DNA of 64,000 nt, taken from the NCBI GenBank assembly GCA_913043285.1, contig CAJWML010000005.1:62001-126000 (forward strand), read 5' to 3'. Below are positions 16,754 to 24,946 of this stretch, one piece after another (within the stretch, counting starts at the first letter, position 1; each line of letters starts with the position of its first letter). This DNA comes from CAKZNE01 sp002695025 (GTDB lineage Bacteria > Bacteroidota > Bacteroidia > Flavobacteriales > Schleiferiaceae). The notes under the pieces were generated by a model. The model was not told the origin of the DNA, did not search any database, and was given only the letters and a program-made list of their open reading frames with translations. A program made the translations under genes and the position numbers.

Positions 16754-17476
16754 TTGAAAGGAATAATCAGTGCCCTCAGTTTTTTTATCCTTCTTATAAC
16801 CTTCACGTTTTCCTGTAAGCATGACCCCTTTCCGGCCCCACCTGACGGAATGAATGGGGATACGATAAAAACCCCGGTGGACACCACGGGGCCTAATGGA
16901 AAACCCTGTGACCCGGACAGTGTTTACTACAGCCGCGACATCCAACCCCTGCTTAATGCCAATTGTGCCTATGCCGGGTGTCATGATGCGGCTACTTCAC
17001 AAGATGGCGTAAATCTTTCCAACTATAACACAGTGATAGCCACGGCCGATGTACGCCCTTTTAACCCGGGTGGCAGTGACATTTACGAAGTAATAACCGA
17101 TAGTGATCCCCAGGATCGCATGCCTCAGGGACTTCCTGCTTTACCGGCTGATCAGATAGCCCTGATCCGAAAATGGATCGAACAGGGAGCTCTGAACCTA
17201 AGCTGTAATGAATGCGACACCACCAATCTCACTTATACCAACGGCATAAAGGCTATTTTTGATCAAAACTGTATTTCGTGCCACGGAACTACCACCCCCC
17301 AGGCCGGAAGAAGCCTTACCAACTACCAGCAGGTGCAGGATGCTGTTTTGAATACCAACCTTTTGGAACGCATTAACGGAGACCCCGGGGTTCCTGTAAT
17401 GCCCCAGGGTGGTAAGATGCCACAATGCAATATTGACAAGATCGAGATTTGGGTTAGCAACGGCTTGCCCCAGTAA
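16754..17476 (+). CDS. Cytochrome-c-like lipoprotein with two heme-type motifs
   Basis: A 240-residue lipoprotein starting at TTG (lipobox FSC, Cys21), with two repeats of a heme-binding module like the Planctomycete-type cytochrome C domain. Repeat 1 has NCAYAGCHD, a spaced CX4CH motif, and repeat 2 has the canonical NCISCHG (CXXCH). Each repeat starts with SRDIQPLLNANC or TNGIKAIFDQNC and ends with a MPQG motif whose Met may be the distal heme ligand, followed by an IRKWIEQGAL-type helix. Expected to be an envelope electron carrier. It heads a tightly packed set with a smaller homologue, YceI and a DUF5777 barrel, which suggests one functional unit. TTG is chosen because it gives the lipoprotein signal directly. 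Confidence 0.85.
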   Translation: MKGIISALSFFILLITFTFSCKHDPFPAPPDGMNGDTIKTPVDTTGPNGKPCDPDSVYYSRDIQPLLNANCAYAGCHDAATSQDGVNLSNYNTVIATADVRPFNPGGSDIYEVITDSDPQDRMPQGLPALPADQIALIRKWIEQGALNLSCNECDTTNLTYTNGIKAIFDQNCISCHGTTTPQAGRSLTNYQQVQDAVLNTNLLERINGDPGVPVMPQGGKMPQCNIDKIEIWVSNGLPQ

Positions 17477-17487
17477 TCAAAGTAAAT

Positions 17488-17877
17488 ATGAGAGTAACTT
17501 TTTTAAGCCTGATCGGAATAGTTGCGATGGCAGCGCAGTCCTGCTATTATGACAACAAAGAAGATCTGAACCAGAATTTAGGCTCTGCCAATTGCGATAC
17601 CACCAATGTAACCTACAGTGGTACCATACAGGCTATTATGGCTACTAACTGCGCTACTTCCACCGTCTGTCATGCCGGTCCTAATCCTTCCGGAATAAAG
17701 GATTTTACTTCTTACCAGGAAGTAAAGTCTGCCATTGACGCCAGCGGTAATGGCTCACTTATTGGTAGAATAACCGCCACAACCGGATCTTTGATGCCTC
17801 AGGGTGGTCCCAAACTTCCAGATTGTGATATTCAAAAAATCCAAAAATGGGCAGATAACGGTGCCCCTAATAACTAA
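17488..17877 (+). CDS. Single-domain cytochrome-c-like lipoprotein with CX5CH motif
   Basis: A 129-residue lipoprotein (lipobox QSC, Cys19) resembling one repeat of the preceding protein. SGTIQAIMATNC aligns with the repeat start, and the heme-type motif is expanded to NCATSTVCHAG (CX5CH). LMPQGG supplies a candidate distal Met, and the C-terminus QKWADNGAPNN parallels the upstream protein's end. Whether CX5CH can still accept covalent heme is uncertain; CX4CH and longer variants exist in some bacteria. It starts 11 bases after the previous stop, in the same operon. An additional conserved-looking Cys before the module (SANCDTTN) also occurs in the upstream protein's linker. Confidence 0.8.
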   Translation: MRVTFLSLIGIVAMAAQSCYYDNKEDLNQNLGSANCDTTNVTYSGTIQAIMATNCATSTVCHAGPNPSGIKDFTSYQEVKSAIDASGNGSLIGRITATTGSLMPQGGPKLPDCDIQKIQKWADNGAPNN

Positions 17878-17887
17878 TTTAAATACC

Positions 17888-18442
17888 ATGAATATGAAAA
17901 CCAGAATTTTGTCACTAGCCTTTATGACTGCCTTTGCTGTAAGTGGTTATGGCCAAAAACTTGCTACCCGCAACGGTTACGTTAAGTTCTTTTCCAAAAC
18001 TCCCGTAGAAAACATTGAAGCAGAGAACAATCAGGTTTCCAGTGTTATAGATACTGAGAGCGGGGACTTTGCCTTCTTGGTGCAAATCAAGGCTTTCCGC
18101 TTTGAAAAAGCCCTTATGCAAGAACACTTCAACGAAAACTATATGGAGAGCGGTAAATTCCCTCAGGCTTCCTTCCAGGGATCTATCGATAATTTCAGTT
18201 CTGTAAACCTTAAAAAAGAGGGGGAATATCCTGTTACTTTAAAAGGAACCATGAACATCCACGGTCAGGAACAAAAGATCGTGGAAGAAGCGGTTGTTGT
18301 GGTGAAAGGCGAAAAAGTTTCACTAAACTCAAAATTCAAGATAAGCCCTAAAGATTACGGGGTTAAGATACCTGCCGCCAAAAAGGACAATATAGCGGAT
18401 GTGCTGGATGTTACTGTAAAAATGGACTATGACAAAAAATAA
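17888..18442 (+). CDS. YceI family periplasmic protein
   Basis: A 184-residue secreted protein (signal peptide ending SGYGQ) of the YceI lipocalin-like family, which binds long polyisoprenoid or lipid chains in the periplasm. The motifs FFSKTPVENIEAENNQVSS, HFNENYMESGKFPQASFQG and GTMNIHGQEQKI are characteristic. ATG 17888 and ATG 17894 are both in frame; the first is given, but either yields the same signal peptide. In the operon with two heme-motif lipoproteins it may carry a quinone-like molecule, which is inference. Its last 14 bases overlap the next gene, DUF5777. Confidence 0.92.
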   Translation: MNMKTRILSLAFMTAFAVSGYGQKLATRNGYVKFFSKTPVENIEAENNQVSSVIDTESGDFAFLVQIKAFRFEKALMQEHFNENYMESGKFPQASFQGSIDNFSSVNLKKEGEYPVTLKGTMNIHGQEQKIVEEAVVVVKGEKVSLNSKFKISPKDYGVKIPAAKKDNIADVLDVTVKMDYDKK

Positions 18443-19373
18443 TTTCCTGAAAGGAGGCCTGCTAGCAGGCCTCCTTTTTAGTTTATTCCAATTCCAGGCC
18501 TTTGCCCAGAATGATCTGTTGGGGATGCTGGAGGATGAGCAGGGCCCTACCACTGACTATGCTTTTGCCACTTTTAAAGGTACTAAAGTAGTTAACCTGC
18601 AGTCTCCGGAATTACCCGGTAAAGGGGTTTTACAATACACTATACTTCACCGTTTCGGGTCTTTTAATGATGACTATTTCTACAATTTTCTGGGGCTGGA
18701 CAATGCCCAGGTGCGGTTAACCCTCGATTATTCCATAATGGACTGGCTGAACGTGGGTGTAGGGCATAGTGCGGTAAATAAGGTATATGAAGGTTTTGCA
18801 AAATACCGCCTCATGCGACAAAGCAAGGGGGCCAGGAATTTTCCTTTTACCATTACCGGATTTTCAGGACTTTATTACAGCGCCCTCCGCTTTCCTGAAG
18901 ACGCCCGCTATAATGAGTCAGACCGCTTGAATTACGTTCATGAACTGGTGGTAGCCCGTAAATTCAACCAGGACTTTTCCGCAGAAATAGTTCCTACGGT
19001 TACCCATTTCAATCTGGTTGACAGCGCTGATTTTTCCAATGACGTTTTTTCGATCGGTTTAGCGGCCCGCTATAAGTTCACGGCCATGCATGCGCTTAAC
19101 ATTGAGTATGTGTACCAGCTTAACCCCAATTCCTTTGTGAACCCTGAAGACGGAAAGTTAAAATCCTATCCTAACGCTCTTTCCATAGGCGTGGATATTG
19201 AAACCGGGGGACACGTATTTCAATTGTTCCTTACCAACTCACGCGGAGTAAGTGAACCTTATGTTTTCGCACAAACACCTGGCAGCTGGCTGGACGGTGA
19301 CATCCACTTTGGATTCAATATCTCACGGGTATTTACCATCAAAAAGCCTAAGCTTCCTGAAGCGGAAGGTTAG
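18429..19373 (+). CDS. DUF5777 family beta-barrel protein
   Basis: A 314-residue secreted protein (signal peptide to about residue 27, ending AFAQ) whose body is a series of amphipathic beta strands ending in an aromatic-rich strand, consistent with an outer membrane barrel. The segments LQYTILHRFGSFNDDYFYNF and DNAQVRLTLDYSIMDWLNVG are typical of DUF5777 proteins of Bacteroidetes. I recall this family occurring beside YceI and cytochrome-like genes, as here. The start overlaps YceI by 14 bases. Unusually, codons 8-17 of the signal peptide are written as a perfect palindrome followed by T residues (see the hairpin at 18451-18479). Confidence 0.85.
   Translation: MTKNNFLKGGLLAGLLFSLFQFQAFAQNDLLGMLEDEQGPTTDYAFATFKGTKVVNLQSPELPGKGVLQYTILHRFGSFNDDYFYNFLGLDNAQVRLTLDYSIMDWLNVGVGHSAVNKVYEGFAKYRLMRQSKGARNFPFTITGFSGLYYSALRFPEDARYNESDRLNYVHELVVARKFNQDFSAEIVPTVTHFNLVDSADFSNDVFSIGLAARYKFTAMHALNIEYVYQLNPNSFVNPEDGKLKSYPNALSIGVDIETGGHVFQLFLTNSRGVSEPYVFAQTPGSWLDGDIHFGFNISRVFTIKKPKLPEAEG
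18451..18479 (+). terminator. Perfect terminator-like hairpin inside the DUF5777 signal-peptide codons
   Basis: AAGGAGGCCTG (18451-18461) and CAGGCCTCCTT (18466-18476) pair perfectly around CTAG and are followed by further T residues to 18479. It lies 9 bases after the YceI stop and 22 bases after the DUF5777 start codon. It has the form of an intrinsic terminator for the upstream operon while also coding GGLLAGLLF. Confidence 0.7.
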
Positions 19374-19404
19374 TGAAAAAAGCATTTTTTAAAAGGGGAA
19401 GATC

Positions 19405-20277
19405 TTAGTAGACCACCACTTTACGGGTAGCTTCCACTCCATTGCTGGAAATATGCGCTACCATAATACCTTTGGGAAGGTCTTCCAGGGATATCTGGTT
19501 CTTATACCCGCTTAAAGCATACTCGCGGATCATCTTACCATCCAAACCAATAAGTTTTACCCTGGCGGCAGGTGTGTATGTCTCAGGCAACGAAATATCC
19601 AGGAACTTACCCCTTTGCACCATGGCCGGCTTCTCCACCTCAAATTCATTGATGTTAATAGGAGCACCTTCTCCCATATAGATACTTGAATCCGGCTGAG
19701 ACTGGTAGGCAAATTCCTTGATAGTAACCGAACGTAGGTCTGCAGAAACATCAAGCCTTACCCAACCGTAGAAAGTTCCGGTGGTACTGTCTGAAGTAGG
19801 GGCTGTAAACCTCAACCCGAGGAAACCATCGGTTACTCCCGATGTGGTATCCACCCATTGACTGTTCGGATAGGTAGTGCCGTCCACCTCAAAAGCAAGA
19901 TAACCTATGTTGCGGGCCTGATTGATACCTTTAAAGGTATTTCCCGGACCAATGGTATCACCAACGTTCAGACGAAAAGCATAATTATAATTGGAATAAT
20001 TAACACCTACAACCTGATTGGCGGCATTACCACCGGTACGCACCAGAACACCGGAGATGTTATAAATAGTGGAATCCACCAGTTGCACAATGCGAAAATC
20101 CACCACATTGCCGGTATCCTGATCAATATCCAGATCATATATAGCACCATTGGTACTAAGGGTAGTATCCTGTAAATCCGTCCATATAACCTGGCCATTT
20201 ACAGACTGCACCCCTAATATAGCTGATGCCATGCCGGTATATTTCAATACCAGTCTTTCAATTTTATCGTTTTCCAT
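19405..20277 (-). CDS. Probable secreted protein with T9SS-like C-terminal domain
   Basis: A 290-residue protein of mostly beta structure. The last 75 residues (VKLIGLDGKMIREYALSGYK, a LPKGI turn, and an ending RKVVVY) resemble the type A T9SS C-terminal domain that routes proteins across the outer membrane, although the usual PNP motif at its start is missing. The middle contains TGTFYGWVRLDVSADLRSVT, a pattern of extracellular beta-sandwich proteins. The N-terminus (MENDKIERLVLKYTGMASAI) is charged for about 12 residues before a weak hydrophobic stretch ending VNGQ, so the signal peptide is atypical. No function is assigned. Confidence 0.65.
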   Translation of the reverse strand: MENDKIERLVLKYTGMASAILGVQSVNGQVIWTDLQDTTLSTNGAIYDLDIDQDTGNVVDFRIVQLVDSTIYNISGVLVRTGGNAANQVVGVNYSNYNYAFRLNVGDTIGPGNTFKGINQARNIGYLAFEVDGTTYPNSQWVDTTSGVTDGFLGLRFTAPTSDSTTGTFYGWVRLDVSADLRSVTIKEFAYQSQPDSSIYMGEGAPININEFEVEKPAMVQRGKFLDISLPETYTPAARVKLIGLDGKMIREYALSGYKNQISLEDLPKGIMVAHISSNGVEATRKVVVY

Positions 20278-20315
20278 GATAATGCCTTTCGCGCCTCAAA
20301 AATCCTAAAAACAAT

Positions 20316-22784
20316 CTATTTCCCCAATATATTCCGATAAAGCTTTAGGTCTACTTTTTCAGCAGCCTTATGAACATCTATATTTTCACCCAGGAATGCC
20401 GCAACTTCGCTCATCACCTCCTCAGGCTTTTGCAGGCAATCATGGTAGGCTACTTCCATACAGCTTACGTTAGGCTGGTGGCTCAGCCATACGGTCATTT
20501 GCTCTTCTTCCCGTTGAAGGTTAGCAGCATGCTGAAAAGGAAAATTACGCATGATATCCTGCTTATGCTGCCCCATCATTACCCGCTGTGAAACCACCAC
20601 TTCTGTAAGCGGTCTTTGCATACGAATAATCCGGTACCGCTCCGTAGCAGGTAAATAACGAAGTAATTGTGAAACTACCTTGACGCATTTACCCCGCGCT
20701 TCAGGCATCCATTCTGCGTCTATTCCCAGCCTTTTCACCCTTTCATCTTCAAGATAGCCCTGTGGATTATTCAGATCCGAACTACGGGTATGATCGCTGA
20801 CGACCTCTACCCCTCCCGCCTGGAGCATTTGCATCATAAGGCTTGTACCACTGCGGGGTAAGCCGGAAACAATTATTACAGGCTCGCCTGAATGAGCAGG
20901 ACTTTCTATTAACTCATTTAATAACACTCTCGCCTTTTGGTGTTTAGGAGCCTGATGCAAACAAAGGTTGAGAGCCGTTATAGCGTCTTTCCTTTTGTCC
21001 ATCTTGAACAGGCATACCGCCATCAGGTAATGGGCGTGGGGTTGGTAGAAAAGATTCTGGAGACTTGCTTCCAAGCTTTCGAGGGCTTCAGGATATTTCC
21101 CATTCTCAATATAACACTGCCCTGAACTGGTGAGAGCTGTAGCGTTCTCAGCATCCAATTGAAGGGACTTTTGAAAATAATTAAAGGCTTCATCAGTCTG
21201 GCCACTTAGCAATAAGGCCTTTCCAATCTCATTGTACAACTGCACTGATTGCGCTCCGGCCGCTTCAATATCTTTGAATTGCAAAAGGGCTTCAGTTCTA
21301 CGACCGGTGTATAAGTACAAAAGAGCCTGCAGAAAAATGTACTGTGGGTTTTGAGAGTTGAAGGGTGCCAGTTCCCCAAGCAGGGTTTCCAGCTCTTCAT
21401 AATCCCCCTTTTTCAAGAGTATATCCGCCAGGAGCATAGCGGTACGTCCATCCCCGTATTCACCGTACATCATCCGGGCTTTCTGCAAAGCCTTATCCAG
21501 GTGATTCCCGTCTACAAGACTGACGCAAAGGTTATAAGCCAACTCCTGTTTAACCGCCATAACCTTATCACTGGAGGGGAGGTCTATATATCCCATGTCC
21601 TCCAACTCCTTCATCATTACTTGATCGGAAACCTGTTCTGATGAAAGGAATGCAGGAAAACGGCCTATGCCCTCCCAAGTGGGAATATAGCTTACCTCCT
21701 GCGGAGATTTCCACAGGTCCAGTCTTGCCGTGCCTTCCATATCCTCACCTATGGGCAGATCAAAAAGATGCAGAATCGTAGGTGTAACATCCAATAGCGA
21801 GGCTCCGTATATTTTTTCACCAGTCCTGAAATCCGGACCGGCTGCCAGCAGGATACCGTATTTACGATGCTCCAGAGCAGGAGCCGCAGGTACATCCGGA
21901 AGTTCCAGGGTCCTTAACTGACCCGATTCAAAACCGTGATCAGAAACCAATAGTAGGTGACAATCTTCACCGGCCAGGGAAAGTAACCTTTCCAGCATCA
22001 TATCGTGAAAACGATACGCGGCTTCCACCACTCCTTTATAGTGCTCAAACTCCTCATGATCCACACCCTCTTGCCGGGGAGGGTGGTACTTCATCGCCAG
22101 GTGGCTGAAATGATCAATGGCTTCATAATATACAGCTGTTACATCCCATTCGGAGTTCTCCATAGCCCAGGTAACAGCGTTATGAACAGAGCTGCAATGT
22201 GCCAGTACTCTCATCAAGGGTTTCAGAACCTTGTCGGTTTCCGGATCCAGCTCTGATGCCCGGGGAACAAAAGGTTCAATATGCGCCAGCGTAAGCTCTG
22301 AAGGGTGTAAGCGTAGATTTTTTAAGGTTTCTCTGAGGCCCTCGGGGAACACTGCTCCTCTATCCAGGGGCCACTCCTCACCCGGGGCAGGTGCTTTTTG
22401 ATGAAATGCATTGGAAACACATATACCGTTCAACCTTTCAGCCGGATGGGAGGGCCACCAATTGATGACATTGGTTTTCAACCCCGCCTCATTGAGTATG
22501 CTCCAAAAAGCTTTAACCTGGCGTGAAGTAGCGCGTACGGGTCTTACTTCTCCCTTATTGGTATCCACCTCCACAAAACCTTTAATACCATGATCATACG
22601 CTCTTTTAGAAGTAGCGATGGAAGTCCATAGCATGGGGCTTAAAGGAGGGTTTAGAGTGGCTATATTGCCACTTGCTCCTTTTTGCATTAACTGCCGGAG
22701 GACCGGCATCTTTCCCTCCTCCATCAAGGGCTTTATTATTTGCCAGTCAGCCGCATCCCAACCTACTACCAGAAGCTTCTTCAT
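20316..22784 (-). CDS. Alkaline-phosphatase-fold phosphodiesterase - TPR - sulfotransferase fusion
   Basis: An 822-residue three-part protein. Residues about 1-380 are a type I phosphodiesterase/nucleotide pyrophosphatase of the alkaline phosphatase superfamily. Metal-site candidates are D9 in GWDAADW, D224 in AIDHFSH and D282 in SDHGFESG, and the nucleophile region is LSPMLWTSIATS. Residues about 410-625 form TPR-like helical repeats. Residues about 635-822 are a P-loop sulfotransferase with the PAPS-binding motif SGLPRSGTS (about 640-648), followed by DHTRSSDLNNPQGYLED and RIIRMQRPL. No signal peptide is seen, so it is predicted cytoplasmic. The first ATG compatible with the -7 box (22791-22798) is 22784; an upstream TTG at 22793 lies within that box and is rejected. 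Substrates are unknown. Combining hydrolase and sulfotransferase in one chain is unusual. Confidence 0.85.
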   Translation of the reverse strand: MKKLLVVGWDAADWQIIKPLMEEGKMPVLRQLMQKGASGNIATLNPPLSPMLWTSIATSKRAYDHGIKGFVEVDTNKGEVRPVRATSRQVKAFWSILNEAGLKTNVINWWPSHPAERLNGICVSNAFHQKAPAPGEEWPLDRGAVFPEGLRETLKNLRLHPSELTLAHIEPFVPRASELDPETDKVLKPLMRVLAHCSSVHNAVTWAMENSEWDVTAVYYEAIDHFSHLAMKYHPPRQEGVDHEEFEHYKGVVEAAYRFHDMMLERLLSLAGEDCHLLLVSDHGFESGQLRTLELPDVPAAPALEHRKYGILLAAGPDFRTGEKIYGASLLDVTPTILHLFDLPIGEDMEGTARLDLWKSPQEVSYIPTWEGIGRFPAFLSSEQVSDQVMMKELEDMGYIDLPSSDKVMAVKQELAYNLCVSLVDGNHLDKALQKARMMYGEYGDGRTAMLLADILLKKGDYEELETLLGELAPFNSQNPQYIFLQALLYLYTGRRTEALLQFKDIEAAGAQSVQLYNEIGKALLLSGQTDEAFNYFQKSLQLDAENATALTSSGQCYIENGKYPEALESLEASLQNLFYQPHAHYLMAVCLFKMDKRKDAITALNLCLHQAPKHQKARVLLNELIESPAHSGEPVIIVSGLPRSGTSLMMQMLQAGGVEVVSDHTRSSDLNNPQGYLEDERVKRLGIDAEWMPEARGKCVKVVSQLLRYLPATERYRIIRMQRPLTEVVVSQRVMMGQHKQDIMRNFPFQHAANLQREEEQMTVWLSHQPNVSCMEVAYHDCLQKPEEVMSEVAAFLGENIDVHKAAEKVDLKLYRNILGK

Positions 22785-22790
22785 ATTCCG

Positions 22791-22798
22791 CAAAAATA
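22791..22798 (-). promoter_or_regulatory. -7 box directly before the phosphodiesterase-sulfotransferase gene
   Basis: Minus-strand TATTTTTG (22798 to 22791) matches TAnnTTTG and ends 6 bases before the ATG at 22784. A leaderless or nearly leaderless mRNA is predicted. Confidence 0.5.
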
Positions 22799-22849
22799 GC
22801 AGGACTTTTTCGTGTAAGAATTGATAATTTAGACCTTCTTAATTCCAGA

Positions 22850-24094
22850 ATGATAAAAGGGGTTTTATTTGAGAATATCAGGATCGCTATGCAATCCGTC
22901 CGCGGCCAGTTGCTCCGGACCATACTTACAGGACTCATCATTGCCATAGGTATTACCGCACTGGTTGGTATCCTTACGTCTATTGATGTTATAAAGTCTT
23001 CTCTTACCGGGCAATTTGCTCTTATGGGTGCCAACACCTTTACCATCCGCAACGTAAAATCAGACATTCAAGTAGGGCGCAATGGTGAAAAGCCACAGAT
23101 CTATTCTCCCATCACCTATTATGAAGCATTGGAATTCAAGGAAAAATTTGGTGATAAACCAGGAGTAGTAAGTGTGTCTTATATCGCCTCCGGTATAGCA
23201 GAGGTAACCTACGGAAAGGAAAAGACCAACCCCAATATAGCCGTTTGGGCCTGTGATGAAAACTACATCAAGACCGGGGGCTACGAAATGGAAAAAGGCC
23301 GGAATATTACCACCTCAGATCTCGAATCTGCAAGTCCGGTAGCCCTTATAGGACAGGAAGTAAAAAACAAGCTGTTCAAAGCAAAAGATCCCCTTGGGGA
23401 AATGATTGAGATTGGAGGAACCCGGTATAAGGTAGTAGGCTTGCTTAAGGAAAAAGGCAGCGCTATGGGCTTTGGTGGCGACAAATCTGTTTTCATCCCC
23501 ATAACCAAAGCTCGCTCACGCTTTAGCCGGAGCAGCCAGAGCTTCGCGGTGAGTGTCATGTCTCCCGGCAGCGAGCAATTGGATAATACCGTATCGGAAG
23601 CCACCGCAGTTATGCGTAAGGTGCGCAGGTTAAAACCCAAGGAAGAATCCAATTTTGGCATACTGAAAAGTGATAGTCTATCCGAAACCTTGATTGAAAA
23701 ACTGGAGTATGTTACGCTGGCAGCTGTACTGATTGCTGCTATAACCCTTTTTGGGGCGGCCATTGCCCTGATGAACATTATGTTGGTTTCCGTTACAGAA
23801 CGTACCCGTGAAATAGGCGTTCGTAAAGCTATTGGAGCCAAGGCCAAGGTCATCAGGAGTCAATTCCTTACGGAAGCCATTATTATATGCCTTTTCGGAG
23901 GTATAGCAGGTATTCTGCTCGGTATTCTTATTGGCAACCTTACATCCATGATCCTGGGTGGCCGTTTCATCATTCCCTGGCAATGGATATCCGGATCTAT
24001 GGCCCTTTGTTTTGTAGTAGGCCTTATCTCCGGCTTATACCCTGCTTATAAGGCGTCCCGTCTTGATCCGATAGAAGCTTTACGCTACGAATAA
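22850..24094 (+). CDS. MacB-type ABC transporter permease (FtsX/MacB_PCD family)
   Basis: A 414-residue membrane protein with the standard MacB layout: one N-terminal helix (about 20-45), a large periplasmic MacB_PCD domain (about 50-285), then three C-terminal helices of the FtsX domain with VTERTREIGVRKAIGAKAK between the first two and YPAYKASRLDPIEALRYE at the end. Such permeases work mechanically across the periplasm for lipoprotein release, export or signalling, using a separate ATPase. No ATPase gene is adjacent, so the partner must be elsewhere. ATG 22850 is chosen; the open frame continues upstream over the divergent gene's start region, and those residues do not look like protein. 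Confidence 0.9.
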   Translation: MIKGVLFENIRIAMQSVRGQLLRTILTGLIIAIGITALVGILTSIDVIKSSLTGQFALMGANTFTIRNVKSDIQVGRNGEKPQIYSPITYYEALEFKEKFGDKPGVVSVSYIASGIAEVTYGKEKTNPNIAVWACDENYIKTGGYEMEKGRNITTSDLESASPVALIGQEVKNKLFKAKDPLGEMIEIGGTRYKVVGLLKEKGSAMGFGGDKSVFIPITKARSRFSRSSQSFAVSVMSPGSEQLDNTVSEATAVMRKVRRLKPKEESNFGILKSDSLSETLIEKLEYVTLAAVLIAAITLFGAAIALMNIMLVSVTERTREIGVRKAIGAKAKVIRSQFLTEAIIICLFGGIAGILLGILIGNLTSMILGGRFIIPWQWISGSMALCFVVGLISGLYPAYKASRLDPIEALRYE

Positions 24095-24138
24095 GTACAC
24101 ACAATGGTAATAGGACGGGATAATATATCTCCCTTCAA

Positions 24139-24169
24139 TTTGAGATTTACGCCATTAGGAGTACTTTTG
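24139..24169 (+). promoter_or_regulatory. Consensus Bacteroidetes promoter with long leader
   Basis: TTTG (24139-24142), 19 bases, TACTTTTG (24162-24169): a full match to the Bacteroidetes consensus. The predicted start near 24174 leaves a leader of about 110 bases before the ATG at 24283. No clear riboswitch fold was recognised in the leader. Confidence 0.75.
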
Positions 24170-24282
24170 CGCGTATCCCTGTATGCAAAAGCTATTTCAG
24201 GGGCACTCAACTCCCACAACTTTACAGGTAACCCCTTGCCGGTATGCAGGTACCGCGTATAATTTTATAGTAAACCCTACTT

Positions 24283-24879
24283 ATGAGAAAACATCTGTTG
24301 TTCGTTCTTTTCACTTTCTTACTGGGAAACTTATCCTCGTATGCACAATCCAGCCCGGAATTCCTGGATAGTGGTGATCTGGCTACCCAGTTCCGGCAAT
24401 TGATAGATCAATCCAATGATTACCAAGAATATAAAGTAGTAAAGAAAACGTGGATCAATACCATGCAAACCCACATCTCTGACAGCTTAACCCGTCAGAA
24501 GGAGGCGTTGGCCACGGCCAACAGGACCATTGCCGATCAACTCGCAACTATCGAAACTCTCAATACGCAGCTTTCTACTACTCAGGACAGCCTGCTTCAG
24601 GTTCGTGAGGAAAAAAATAGCATGGCGCTATTGGGCGTATCCACTGAAAAAAGCACCTATAGGATCATAATGTGGGGACTGGTAGGTCTTTTAGCTATGC
24701 TGGTCATTGTTTTCTTGGTTAGGTTCAGAAGCAGCAATGCAGTAAGCTCCCAGGCCAAACAAACGCTGGAAGGTGTGGAAGAAGAGTTTGCCCAGTATAA
24801 GAAGCGTTCACTGGAACGGGAACAAAAACTGAGAAGACAACTTCAGGATGAAATCAATAAACAAAGAGGTATCCAATAA
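24283..24879 (+). CDS. Signal-peptide, coiled-coil, single-membrane-span protein
   Basis: A 198-residue protein: signal peptide (to about residue 22, SSYAQ), a conserved-looking region TQFRQLIDQSNDYQEYKVVK, then a Ser/Thr-rich coiled coil with SLTRQKEALATANRTIADQL. A transmembrane helix follows at about 126-147 (IIMWGLVGLLAMLVIVFLV), then a basic cytoplasmic coiled coil ending QDEINKQRGIQ. Similar proteins occur in Bacteroidetes with no established function. It has its own consensus promoter and is followed by a strong bidirectional terminator, so it is a single-gene unit. Confidence 0.75.
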   Translation: MRKHLLFVLFTFLLGNLSSYAQSSPEFLDSGDLATQFRQLIDQSNDYQEYKVVKKTWINTMQTHISDSLTRQKEALATANRTIADQLATIETLNTQLSTTQDSLLQVREEKNSMALLGVSTEKSTYRIIMWGLVGLLAMLVIVFLVRFRSSNAVSSQAKQTLEGVEEEFAQYKKRSLEREQKLRRQLQDEINKQRGIQ

Positions 24880-24893
24880 ATAAACAAGCCCAT

Positions 24894-24927
24894 AAAAAAA
24901 GCCTCTGCAAATGCAGAGGCTTTTTTT
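24894..24927. terminator. Bidirectional terminator with GCAAATGC core
   Basis: GCCTCTGC (24901-24908) pairs with GCAGAGGC (24913-24920) around the loop AAAT, flanked by an A-run and a T-run. It serves both the plus-strand coiled-coil gene and the minus-strand ribosomal operon ending with rplI. Confidence 0.92.
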
Positions 24928-24946
24928 ATATCGGGAAGGTCTGATA

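Noticed and set aside
24183..24371. 62-codon open frame before the coiled-coil gene
   Set aside because: It overlaps the start of the supported gene in another frame and has no recognisable feature.
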